From Stenotrophomonas maltophilia R551-3 (GTDB lineage: Bacteria; Pseudomonadota; Gammaproteobacteria; Xanthomonadales; Xanthomonadaceae): a DNA stretch of 64,000 nt. The stretch spans positions 3,214,501-3,278,500 of the forward strand of contig NC_011071.1 of the NCBI RefSeq assembly GCF_000020665.1, given 5' to 3'. This document shows, piece by piece, positions 1 to 7,341 of this stretch. Below the pieces are notes generated by a model. The model saw nothing but the letters and a program-made list of their open reading frames with translations, had not been told where the DNA came from and made no database searches. Both the position numbers and the translations under genes were made by a program. Every line of letters starts with the position of its first letter. Position 1 is the first letter of the stretch.

Positions 1-503
1 ATATCTCGGTCCAGCAAGGGATCAAGGATGTGATCCGGACGTTGGAAGAGCAGATCAAGCAGGTCCAGAAGGCGATTGAGGACCATATCGATAACGATCC
101 GGACCTGCGCCGGCGTCATCAACTGCTTACCAGCATCCCCGGTGTAGGCAACACCAGCAGTGCCCAGCTGTTGGCCATGCTGGGGGATCTAAGCAAATAC
201 AGCGACGTGCGCCAGGTGGTTGCCCACGCGGGCCTGAATCCGGCCCAGCGTCAATCAGGAAACTACGAAGGCAAATGCCGGATATCACGCGTCGGCGACG
301 CCAATTTCCGCAAAAAGCTGTACATGCCGGCGCTGACCGGGAAGACCCACAACCCCACACTGAAGTCCTTTGCAGACCGGCTCAGCGCGAAAGGCAAGCC
401 CTTCAAGGTCGTCATGTGTGCAGTGATGCGCAAGCTCATCCATCTGATTTGGGGCGTACTGAGAAGTGGCCGACCCTTTGAGCCTGACGTCGCCCTTGCC
501 TAG
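1..503 (+). CDS. IS110-family transposase, C-terminal part, cut by window edge
   Basis: The reading frame is open to the left edge (first whole codon at position 3) and ends at TAG 501-503. A GTG at 30 is only an internal codon. The visible part is the C-terminal Transposase_20 (IS116/IS110/IS902) domain: the helix-hairpin-helix-like LLTSIPGVG, then VVAHAGLNP, then the SG-containing stretch and GDANFRKKLYMPAL. In this family the N-terminal half is a RuvC-like DEDD domain, which lies outside the window. Only 33 nt separate its stop from the stop of gor, so the right end of the element must be very short. That fits IS110-group elements, which have their longer noncoding end upstream. Intactness of the element cannot be judged from here. 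Confidence 0.9.
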   Translation, partial: ISVQQGIKDVIRTLEEQIKQVQKAIEDHIDNDPDLRRRHQLLTSIPGVGNTSSAQLLAMLGDLSKYSDVRQVVAHAGLNPAQRQSGNYEGKCRISRVGDANFRKKLYMPALTGKTHNPTLKSFADRLSAKGKPFKVVMCAVMRKLIHLIWGVLRSGRPFEPDVALA

Positions 504-512
504 GCGAGGGCG
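491..512. other. Hairpin overlapping the transposase stop codon
   Basis: CGCCCTTGCC and GGCGAGGGCG form a 10-bp stem (one G-T pair) with a TA loop, and the TAG stop of the transposase lies in the loop and first base of the right arm. It sits between the convergent transposase and gor. No T-run follows, so it may be an element-end structure rather than a terminator. Confidence 0.45.
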
Positions 513-536
513 ACACGGTATCTACAACGGCCCGGC

Positions 537-1895
537 TCAGCGCATCAGCACCACTTCCTCGGCCGAGGTCGGGTGGATCGCCACGGTGTCGTCGAACTGG
601 GCCTTGGTCGCGCCCATCTTCACCGCCACCGCGAAGCCCTGCAGGATCTCATCCGCGGCCTCGCCCAGCAGATGGATGCCGACCACGCGTTCTTCCGGGC
701 CGGCGCAGACCATCTTGAACAGGCTGCGCTGGGTGCCATTGGCCAGCGCCTGCAGCATCGGGCGGAAACGGCTGTGGTAAACGCTCACCTGGTCGAAGCC
801 TGCGCGTGCGTCTTCTTCGCTCATGCCCACCGCGCCCAGCGGCGGGTGCGAGAACACCACGCTGGCCACGTTCTCGTAATCCATCTTCGACTGCGGGCGG
901 CCACCGAACAGGCGGTCCATCAGCCGCCGCGATGCGGCCACCGCCACCGGGGTCAGGCCAACCTTGCCGGCGATGTCACCCACCGCGTGCACGCTCGGCA
1001 CGCTGGTGGTCTGCCATTCGTCCACCTGCACCTGCTGGTGTTCGCCAATGCCGATGCCGAGCGCTTCCAGGCCCAGATCACGGCTGTTGCCGCGACGCCC
1101 GGTGGCAAAGAACACCGCATCGAACACGTTGTCGAGCGGACCGTCATGGCCGAACGCACGCACCCGTTCGCCATCGCGCTGCAGTTCGCGCAGGCGGTAG
1201 TTGAAATGGATGCGCACGCCCTGCTGTTTCAGGTTCTCGGCCAACTGATCGGTCAGCTCGTAGTCGAAGCGCTCCAGCAATCGCTTGCCGCGCACCAGCA
1301 GGCTCACGCGGCTGCCCAGCGCCTGCAGCAGGCCGGCCAGTTCCACCGCGATGTAACCACCCCCGATGATCGCGACCTCGGCAGGTGCCGCGCGCAGATC
1401 GAAGAAATCGTCGGAGACCAGGCCCAGTTCGGCACCCGGAATGTCGGGCCGCAACGGGTGCGCACCGGTGGCGATCAGGATGTGCTCGGCGCTGTAGCGC
1501 ACACCGTCGCTGCAGGCCACGGTGTGCGCATCCAGCAGATGGCCACGCGCCGGAATACGCACCACGCCGGTCTCATCCAGGCGTTTGTGGTAGCTGGTGT
1601 GAATGTTGCTGATGTAGGCCTGGCGATGGATCACCAGTTCCTTCCAGGAAAGCGCCGGGCGCGCTTTTACATCGAAGCCCATCGCACTGGCCAGGCCGAT
1701 GCGCTCGTGCAGGTCGGCTGCCAGCCACATCGCCTTCTTCGGCACGCAGCCGACATTGACGCAGGTCCCGCCCAGTTCGCCCGGCTCCAGCATCGCCACA
1801 CGCTTGCCGTGCTGTGCGGCGCGGATCGCGCCAGCCAGGCCGGCGGAGCCGCCGCCAAGGACGATCAGGTCGTAATCATAGGGTGCAGTGCTCAT
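537..1895 (-). CDS. gor: Glutathione-disulfide reductase
   Basis: This 452-residue flavoprotein reduces oxidised glutathione with NADPH in the cytoplasm, maintaining thiol redox balance. The N-terminal FAD-binding Rossmann motif GGGSAG lies near residues 14-19. The redox disulfide motif CVNVGC has its cysteines at 45 and 50. The NADPH-binding IGGGYIAVELAG is mid-protein, and the C-terminal dimerisation domain ends with HPTSAEE, carrying the catalytic His441 and Glu446. Length and motif order are those of Gor rather than dihydrolipoamide dehydrogenase. It is transcribed alone, with an IS110 remnant 33 nt beyond its stop. The 215 bp separating it from the next gene upstream holds nothing I can name. 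Confidence 0.93.
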   Translation of the reverse strand: MSTAPYDYDLIVLGGGSAGLAGAIRAAQHGKRVAMLEPGELGGTCVNVGCVPKKAMWLAADLHERIGLASAMGFDVKARPALSWKELVIHRQAYISNIHTSYHKRLDETGVVRIPARGHLLDAHTVACSDGVRYSAEHILIATGAHPLRPDIPGAELGLVSDDFFDLRAAPAEVAIIGGGYIAVELAGLLQALGSRVSLLVRGKRLLERFDYELTDQLAENLKQQGVRIHFNYRLRELQRDGERVRAFGHDGPLDNVFDAVFFATGRRGNSRDLGLEALGIGIGEHQQVQVDEWQTTSVPSVHAVGDIAGKVGLTPVAVAASRRLMDRLFGGRPQSKMDYENVASVVFSHPPLGAVGMSEEDARAGFDQVSVYHSRFRPMLQALANGTQRSLFKMVCAGPEERVVGIHLLGEAADEILQGFAVAVKMGATKAQFDDTVAIHPTSAEEVVLMR

Positions 1896-2110
1896 CGGAA
1901 TCGCTCGGGTCGGTAGGGGGCAGGATCGATCGCGGGTGGACGGTCGCAGACAGGATCGGCGATCAGCCGGCCGGTGCCGGCACTCATGCTGATATCGAGC
2001 ATGGCACGGCCCACTGCAGGCCAGACGTGAACTGACGCCACCGATGACCTGCGGCAGCTGCGCAGATGGCGGCGGCGATCACGGTCAACGGCGTGTGTGG
2101 CAGGCATCGA

Positions 2111-3355
2111 TCAGCCCTGCCCGGCATCGCGTCGCATCGCCGGCCATTGCCGGTAGGTCATCGCTCGCCACAGCCATTCCATCGGACCAAAACGGAACCG
2201 ACGTAACCAGAGATGGCTGATCACCACCTGGCTGGCGAACAGCAGCAATGCCGACAGCAGCTGCACGCTGCGAGGCATCACCTCGAACCATCCCAGGCCG
2301 TAGTGATAGAACAGGAGCGTGCAGACCAGCGACTGCGCCAGGTAATGGGTCAGCGCCATGCGCCCGACCGGTGCCAGCCAACCCAGCTGCGTGCGCCAGC
2401 GCACGATCCACGCCAGGTAGCCCAGGCACATCAGCAGACCGCCGACCGTCACCAGTGCCATCGCGGCTGTCACCGGCAGGTCGTAGGCACCCGGCACCAG
2501 GTACGGCTTCCAGGCAACGCCCAGTACCGTGACCAGCAGGCCCAGCGGCAGCGCAATCCAGCGCAGCACCGCGTACAGCCGCGGGAAGCGCTCCGGCGCC
2601 GCCAGCGCACCGCTGCCGGCGAACCAGCTGCCGATCAGGAACATGCCCAGCACTTCGGGGCCGGTGATCAGCAGCGCACCCATCGACGTGCCGAACTCGC
2701 TCAACCGCTGCACGTTGGCCTGCATCCAGCTGCCGTGCCCGTACACCTGCCGCTGCAGATTGATGCTCTGCTGCGCCTCAGCCAGCATTTTCTGCACATC
2801 CTCGGCCGAGGCCATCGATACCATCGCGCCGACCAGCAGCATCATCGCCACACCGCCCAGATAGAGCATCACGCCCATCCATGGCAGCCAGCTGCGCGGC
2901 GCCTCGCGGCAGGCCAGCAACGGCAGCGACACCAATGCGTACATCACCAGGATGTCGCCGGACCAGACCAGCAGCGCATGGCACAGGCCGATCAACAGCA
3001 GTCCGGCGCTGCGGCGCAGGTAGAACGGAGTGAACCCACGCCCGGCCACTTCAGCGCGCCGTGACATCACCGCGAAGCCGGCGCCGAACAGCAGCGAGAA
3101 CAGAGTGAAGAACTTGCCCTGCACGAACACGTAGACGAAGGCATCGGCCCAGTAGTCGATGCCCTGCCAATGCGTGTCGATGCCGGTGAAAGCCAGGTCC
3201 AGCGGGCCGCTGAAGGCCTCGATGTTCATCAGCAGGATGCCCAGCAGCGCGGCACCGCGCAGCATGTCCAGCACCGCGATGCGTTCGCCGGAAGCCACCG
3301 GCTGCAGGGAAGGAGAAGCGGCGTTCACGGGGGATCCGTCGGGCAGGTCCGCCAT
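2111..3355 (-). CDS. DUF418 domain membrane protein (YeiB-like)
   Basis: This is a polytopic inner-membrane protein of about 414 residues with the start IAVLDMLRGAALLGILLMNI typical of DUF418/YeiB proteins. Many hydrophobic segments follow, and the family-typical C-terminal PVGRMALTHYLAQS region precedes LLFYHYGLGWF. No biochemical role is firmly established for the family; a transport or acyl-transfer role is often suspected. The frame extends to a GTG at 3400, but that codon lies directly beside the terminator stem of the upstream gene, so the ATG at 3355 is preferred. It is separated from slyD by a strong terminator, so it is probably its own unit. Confidence 0.82.
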   Translation of the reverse strand: MADLPDGSPVNAASPSLQPVASGERIAVLDMLRGAALLGILLMNIEAFSGPLDLAFTGIDTHWQGIDYWADAFVYVFVQGKFFTLFSLLFGAGFAVMSRRAEVAGRGFTPFYLRRSAGLLLIGLCHALLVWSGDILVMYALVSLPLLACREAPRSWLPWMGVMLYLGGVAMMLLVGAMVSMASAEDVQKMLAEAQQSINLQRQVYGHGSWMQANVQRLSEFGTSMGALLITGPEVLGMFLIGSWFAGSGALAAPERFPRLYAVLRWIALPLGLLVTVLGVAWKPYLVPGAYDLPVTAAMALVTVGGLLMCLGYLAWIVRWRTQLGWLAPVGRMALTHYLAQSLVCTLLFYHYGLGWFEVMPRSVQLLSALLLFASQVVISHLWLRRFRFGPMEWLWRAMTYRQWPAMRRDAGQG

Positions 3356-3404
3356 TATGCCGCCGGCCTGCGCGCCATGGATGGCCGCGCCGTGTTCCAC
3401 AAAC

Positions 3405-3432
3405 GCAACGGCCCGCCGTAGCGGGCCGTTGC
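3405..3432 (-). terminator. Intrinsic terminator of slyD
   Basis: A perfect 12-bp stem (GCAACGGCCCGC / GCGGGCCGTTGC) with a CGTA loop lies 22 nt past the slyD stop. On the minus strand it is followed by GTTTG. Confidence 0.85.
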
Positions 3433-3454
3433 AGCCATCACGATCGCGCTGCGA

Positions 3455-3937
3455 TCAGTGCTGGTGACCACCGTCGCCGTGGACGTGGCCGTGGTCGAGC
3501 TCTTCCTTGCCGGCTTCGCGCACGTCGACGATCTCGACGTCGAAATGCAGGTCCTTGCCGGCCATCGGGTGGTTCAGGTCAACGTCGACCACGCTCATGC
3601 CGACCTTCTGCACGGTCACCGCACGCGGGCCGAAGTTGGTCTGCAGCACAACCTGCTGGCCCGGGACCAGCTTGGTGTTGCCGAAGTGCTTCTTCGGCAC
3701 GCGCTGGGACAGGCCGTCACGGCGCTCGCCGTAGGCGTCGGCCGCCTTGACGTCGACATTGAAGGTTGCGCCGGCTTCCTTGTCCATCATGGCGTTTTCC
3801 AGGCCCGGGATGATGTTGCCGTGGCCGATCAGGATCGCCAGCGGCTCGCCGCGGTCCTTGGACGATTCGATCGGCTCCTGGCCGGCTTCGGAAACGGTGT
3901 AGTGGAAGCGGACAACGCGGTCTTTTTCGATCTTCAT
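3455..3937 (-). CDS. slyD: FKBP-type peptidyl-prolyl isomerase SlyD
   Basis: This 160-residue cytoplasmic prolyl isomerase and metallochaperone has the usual SlyD layout. A split FKBP domain begins with the N-terminal VVRFHYTVSEAGQEPIESS and contains the GHGNIIPGLENAM segment. The inserted IF chaperone flap is near residues 70-120 (YGERRDGLSQRVPKKHF to DLNHPMAGKDL). The histidine-rich tail (HGHVHGDGGHQH) fits metal binding but is short compared with E. coli SlyD. The frame stays open upstream to 4558, but the family start is the ATG at 3937. It is divergent from the NlpC/P60 lipoprotein gene. Confidence 0.93.
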   Translation of the reverse strand: MKIEKDRVVRFHYTVSEAGQEPIESSKDRGEPLAILIGHGNIIPGLENAMMDKEAGATFNVDVKAADAYGERRDGLSQRVPKKHFGNTKLVPGQQVVLQTNFGPRAVTVQKVGMSVVDVDLNHPMAGKDLHFDVEIVDVREAGKEELDHGHVHGDGGHQH

Positions 3938-4048
3938 GCGCAACTCTGTATGGATCTGCCGGAGGCAGGCGGGTTGGGGCGGGTTGTCGCCCGGCGGGGA
4001 CGCCGCCATCATGACGGCCAATCCAAGGTGGCGCATTATCCGGAGATC

Positions 4049-4588
4049 ATGCAGATCACGCCAGTTTCGTCCGGCCCGCGCCGGCTCCTCGCCCCGGCCC
4101 TGCTGCTGGCCCTGCCCCTGTTGATGACCGCTTGTGGCGGCGGCAAGGCCACGCGCCCGGCCCCACCACCGCCCTCGGCGAACTGGCCGAAGACGGTGCC
4201 GGACAATCCCGAGGCCGCCAACTCGGTGCTGATGCGCGCCATCAGCCTGGTCGGCACGCCTTACCGCTATGGCGGCAACACGCCTGATTCGGGCTTCGAC
4301 TGCAGCGGACTGGTCGCCTACGTCTATCGCGAGATGCTGGACCTGAAGCTGCCGCGGACCTCGCGCGACCTGGCCGCGGTACAGGGCCCGAAGATCGATC
4401 CGCAGCGCCTGGCCACGGGTGACCTGGTGTTCTTCGGCAGCCGCGGCAGCGTCACCCATGTCGGCATTTATGTAGGTGAAGGACGCTTCGTGCACGCACC
4501 GAGCACCGGCGGTACGGTTCGTCTCGATTCGCTCAGCGGGCCCTACTGGAAAGACCACTACACCGGCGCGAAACGTGTTCTTCGCTAA
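4049..4588 (+). CDS. NlpC/P60 family lipoprotein, peptidoglycan endopeptidase
   Basis: This is a 179-residue exported lipoprotein. The hydrophobic signal ends with lipobox LMTAC (Cys29), followed by a Pro-rich linker. The NlpC/P60 domain covers residues 55-179. The catalytic cysteine is Cys85 in SGFDCSGL, His137 is in THVGIY and the third polar residue His149 is in VHAPS. It probably cleaves peptide cross-bridges of peptidoglycan from the outer membrane, like E. coli Spr/MepS. The ATG at 4049 is preceded by CCGGAGA. The next gene is a longer paralog, so the pair looks like an old tandem duplication with different localisation signals. Confidence 0.9.
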   Translation: MQITPVSSGPRRLLAPALLLALPLLMTACGGGKATRPAPPPPSANWPKTVPDNPEAANSVLMRAISLVGTPYRYGGNTPDSGFDCSGLVAYVYREMLDLKLPRTSRDLAAVQGPKIDPQRLATGDLVFFGSRGSVTHVGIYVGEGRFVHAPSTGGTVRLDSLSGPYWKDHYTGAKRVLR

Positions 4589-4599
4589 ACTGAACAGGC

Positions 4600-4700
4600 G
4601 ATATGTCCAAAACTGTGACGTCCATCACCGTCAAAATAACGATTTTATAACGGAATTTTTAACTTTTAGAGGCGTTCGCAGGGCATGATGCCCCATCGTT
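4600..4700 (+). promoter_or_regulatory. AT-rich leader with -10-like box before second NlpC/P60 gene
   Basis: The 130-bp gap between the two NlpC/P60 genes is strikingly AT-rich for this genome. It contains TATAAC at 4646-4651 followed by GGAATTTTTAACTTTTAGAG. No good -35 box is visible at 16-18 nt. A promoter and long leader for the downstream gene are likely but not proven. Confidence 0.4.
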
Positions 4701-4718
4701 TTTTCCTGTGACCGACGC

Positions 4719-5492
4719 GTGACGACTGAAGACCAGACGTGCCAAGGCCAGACCGCCGCATTTTCGCGTAGTGCCCGCCCTCTGCTGATGGGCCTGGCGC
4801 TGTGTCTGACCAGCCTTCCGGCCTGGTCGCAGACTGTTCCCTCCCGCTCCGATGTGACCCCGGCCCCCGCGGCCGAGAGCACCGCCCGCCCGGCCGCCAA
4901 GGCCGAGGCTGCCGCTCCTCAGCGCAGCCGCGTCGATGCCGCCGCCAGTGCCACGCTGGCCGCCCTGCTGCCGCACCTGGCCGCCAATGACACCATTCCG
5001 CTGATGGACCGTTCGGCCGTGGTGGCCGGCGACCTCAGCCGCCTGCTCGCCAACTACGACACCAGCAGCGCCGCCAATGGCAGCGTTGTCGGCACCGCCG
5101 CCGACAACGGCAAGGTGCAGTCGCTGCTGCGCCGCGCGATGACCCTGCTGGGCACCCCGTACCGTTGGGGTGGCAGCAACCCGGACAGCGGTTTCGACTG
5201 CAGCGGTCTGGTCGGCTACGTGTTCCGCTCGGCCCTGGGCATCGAGCTGCCGCGCGTATCGCGCGAGATGGCCCACGATGACAACGCCGAACTGATCAAC
5301 GACCGCACCGCGCTGGCCGCTGGTGACCTGGTGTTCTTCGGCCGCAAGGGCCGCGTCGACCACGTCGGCATCTACGTCGGTGATGGCCGCTTCCTGCACG
5401 CCCCGAGCTCCGGCAAGGATGTGCGCGTGGATACCCTGCTCAGTGGCTACTGGGGCAACAAGTTCATGCAGGCCCGCCGGGTCGATCTCTGA
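4719..5492 (+). CDS. Secreted NlpC/P60 family endopeptidase
   Basis: This 257-residue exported protein starts at GTG 4719; an internal ATG at 4788 is the alternative start. The hydrophobic segment LLMGLALCLTSLPAWSQ looks like a signal peptide with Sec cleavage rather than a lipobox. An Ala/Pro-rich linker of about 80 residues leads to the NlpC/P60 domain (about residues 130-257). That domain has SGFDCSGL (catalytic Cys), VDHVGIYVGD (His) and FLHAPSSG (third polar residue). Its domain is clearly paralogous to that of the preceding gene, with shared phrases such as GDLVFFG and GTPYR. It is likely a soluble periplasmic peptidoglycan hydrolase. A strong terminator follows. Confidence 0.88.
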   Translation: MTTEDQTCQGQTAAFSRSARPLLMGLALCLTSLPAWSQTVPSRSDVTPAPAAESTARPAAKAEAAAPQRSRVDAAASATLAALLPHLAANDTIPLMDRSAVVAGDLSRLLANYDTSSAANGSVVGTAADNGKVQSLLRRAMTLLGTPYRWGGSNPDSGFDCSGLVGYVFRSALGIELPRVSREMAHDDNAELINDRTALAAGDLVFFGRKGRVDHVGIYVGDGRFLHAPSSGKDVRVDTLLSGYWGNKFMQARRVDL

Positions 5493-5532
5493 TCTGACCT
5501 CGCTGGCGCCACGGCGCCGCCTGAGAGACAAG

Positions 5533-5560
5533 AAGCCGCTGCCCTGCAGCGGCTTTTTTG
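5533..5560 (+). terminator. Intrinsic terminator after NlpC/P60 gene
   Basis: AAGCCGCTGC and GCAGCGGCTT pair around a CCT loop and run directly into TTTTTT. It lies about 40 nt past the stop of the second NlpC/P60 gene. Confidence 0.88.
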
Positions 5561-5612
5561 TTGGGCCCGCAATGACGGGTAGGCAGATGCCGGTCGACCC
5601 TCTGTCAGATGG

Positions 5613-5662
5613 GTGCCGACCTTGGTCGGCACTGCCTTCATCCACGCTTGGCGTGGATCTAC
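5613..5662 (-). repeat. SMAG/REP palindrome plus adjoining hairpin
   Basis: At 5640-5662 the minus strand reads GTAGATCCACGCC followed by AAGCGTGGAT, a GTAG-headed palindrome of the SMAG type. Next to it, at 5613-5632, is a second hairpin GTGCCGACC/GGTCGGCAC. Together with the duplication that follows, these fill the 360-bp gap between the NlpC/P60 gene and the convergent symporter gene, in which I see no gene. Confidence 0.75.
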
Positions 5663-5673
5663 CGGGGGCCGCC

Positions 5674-5875
5674 TTGGTCGGCAACGCGTCCGCCATCCCC
5701 CCCAAACGAAAGGCCCGCCGGTCAGGGCGGGCCTTTCATCTCAACGCAACCTCAGGCGCGTGGCGGTGTTGGATTTGGTCGGCAACGCGTCCGCCATCCC
5801 CCCCAAACGAAAGGCCCGCCGGTCAGGGCGGGCCTTTCATCTCAACGCAACCTCAGGCGCGTGGCGGTGTTGGAT
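5674..5875. repeat. 101-bp tandem duplication carrying terminator hairpins
   Basis: Two adjacent copies (5674-5774 and 5775-5875) appear identical by eye. Each holds an 11-bp hairpin AAAGGCCCGCC/GGCGGGCCTTT (5709-5736 and 5810-5837), likely a terminator. The right copy includes the stop and last seven codons of the symporter gene, which ends at 5853. The left copy is therefore a detached duplicate of that gene's 3' end and terminator. Identity of the copies suggests a recent event. Confidence 0.93.
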
Positions 5876-7187
5876 CAGGATCGTCCACACCCACATTGCT
5901 GGACGGGTTGTCATACACCGCCTGGTCGAGCAGCCCGGTTTCCTTGGCCACGATCACCGGCACCAGCATCTGGCCCGTCACATTGGTCATCGTGCGCATC
6001 ATGTCGAGGATGCGGTCGATGGCATACAGGTAGCCGATGGTCTCCAGCGGCAGGTTGGCTGCGCTCAGCACCACCGTGGCCATGATCACTGCCGTGCCGG
6101 GTACACCGGCGGTGCCGAAGCTGCCCAGCACCGAGGCGATCAGCACCACCACGTACTGTTCCGGGGTCAGCGGCACACCGCTGTACTGCGCGATGAACAC
6201 CGCGCACAGCGCTGGGTAGATCGCGCCGCAGCCATCCATCTTGATGCTGGCTCCCAGCGGTACCGCGAACGAACCGTAGTCCTTGTTCACGCCCAGGTTG
6301 TGGGTGATCGAACGCAGCGCCACTGGCATCGCAGCGAAGCTGGACGAACTGACGAAGGCCACCTGCATGCCCGGCGCCGCCCCACGGAAGAACTTCAGCG
6401 GGTTCAGGCCGTGCGCCAGCAGCAGTGCGCTGTAGACCACCACGATGTGCAGCGCGCAGGCCACGTACAGCGCCAGCACGAAATGACCCAGTGGCAGCAG
6501 CTTCTCGAAGCCATAGCTGCCGACCAGGCCGGCGATCAGGCCGAAGGTACCGATCGGGGTGACTTCCAGCACGAAGCGCGTCACCTGGATCATGATGTCG
6601 CTCATCTGCCCGACCAGCTTACGCGCCTCGGTCACCTTCTCGCCCAGCTTGACGATCGCAAAGCCCACCAGGCCCGCGAAGAAGATCACCGGCAGGATCG
6701 AGCCGCGACCGGCAGCCAGCACGGTCTCACCGGCCGCATTGACCTTGGTGCCGATGCCGGACAGCGCATAGAAGACATTGGCCGGCACCACGTCCAGCAG
6801 TACCTGCACCACGCTGGGCACTTCGCGCGGCACGTAGTTGCTGGCCATCGACAGCTGCAGGCCACCGGCGCCGGGCTGCAGCACGGTACCCACGCCCAGG
6901 CCGACGCAGACCGCCAGCGCGGCGGTGATCACGAACCACAGGAAGGTGCGGCCACTGAGTGCGGCGACCGACTTCTGGCCGTGCAGCGACGAGATCGCGT
7001 TGATGACCGCGAAGAACACCAGCGGCACCGCGATCATCTTGATCAGGGTGACGTACAGCTCGCCCAGCGGGCCGAACCAGGTTTCAGCAGCCGGGCCGAG
7101 CGCCCAGCCGGCCAGCGCGCCAAGCACGAAGCCACCGACCACGCGCTGCCAGAATGGAATCCGCAGCCAGGCAGAGACCAGCTTCAT
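5853..7187 (-). CDS. Dicarboxylate/amino acid:cation symporter (DAACS) family, TcyP-like
   Basis: This is an inner-membrane carrier of about 444 residues in the glutamate/dicarboxylate symporter fold. Visible family landmarks are the serine-rich SSSSFAAMP hairpin, PLGASIKMDGCGAIYPAL in the TM7 region, the GTAGVPGTAVIM hairpin, and DRILDMMRTMTNVTGQ in TM8. In archaeal GltPh the matching motifs read NMDGT and NVTGD. Here the first Asn is Lys and the last Asp is Gln, both at positions of a sodium site. The GCGAIYPA segment recalls the cystine carrier branch (TcyP) as I remember it, so the substrate may be cystine or another amino acid. The ATG at 7187 fits the family N-terminus better than the open frame to 7232. 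Confidence 0.85.
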   Translation of the reverse strand: MKLVSAWLRIPFWQRVVGGFVLGALAGWALGPAAETWFGPLGELYVTLIKMIAVPLVFFAVINAISSLHGQKSVAALSGRTFLWFVITAALAVCVGLGVGTVLQPGAGGLQLSMASNYVPREVPSVVQVLLDVVPANVFYALSGIGTKVNAAGETVLAAGRGSILPVIFFAGLVGFAIVKLGEKVTEARKLVGQMSDIMIQVTRFVLEVTPIGTFGLIAGLVGSYGFEKLLPLGHFVLALYVACALHIVVVYSALLLAHGLNPLKFFRGAAPGMQVAFVSSSSFAAMPVALRSITHNLGVNKDYGSFAVPLGASIKMDGCGAIYPALCAVFIAQYSGVPLTPEQYVVVLIASVLGSFGTAGVPGTAVIMATVVLSAANLPLETIGYLYAIDRILDMMRTMTNVTGQMLVPVIVAKETGLLDQAVYDNPSSNVGVDDPDPTPPRA

Positions 7188-7341
7188 AGGCAATCCAGAG
7201 GGGAAGGAAGGGATGCTGGCACGATAGCCCAAGGCGGCCCGCAGAACGACCGCCGGGCGGGCAAATCAGTGTGTCATCGGCGTGCCTTGCGAGGGCGGGC
7301 ATAATGAACGTCCCGTTACAGTTTGTGAGATCCCAGCGTCC

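Noticed and set aside
1892..2107. 71-residue minus-strand frame between gor and the DUF418 gene
   Set aside because: No ribosome site, Arg-rich composition and no domain; probably noncoding.
3458..4588. 376-residue frame extending the first NlpC/P60 gene upstream
   Set aside because: The extension is antisense to slyD; the lipoprotein signal fixes the start at 4049.
5447..5641. 64-residue minus-strand frame beginning MKAVPTKVG
   Set aside because: It translates SMAG-type repeat sequence and the end of an NlpC/P60 gene; such frames recur wherever the repeat does.
5674..5875. Possible CRISPR array
   Set aside because: Only two 101-bp units with no distinct spacers; it is a plain tandem duplication.
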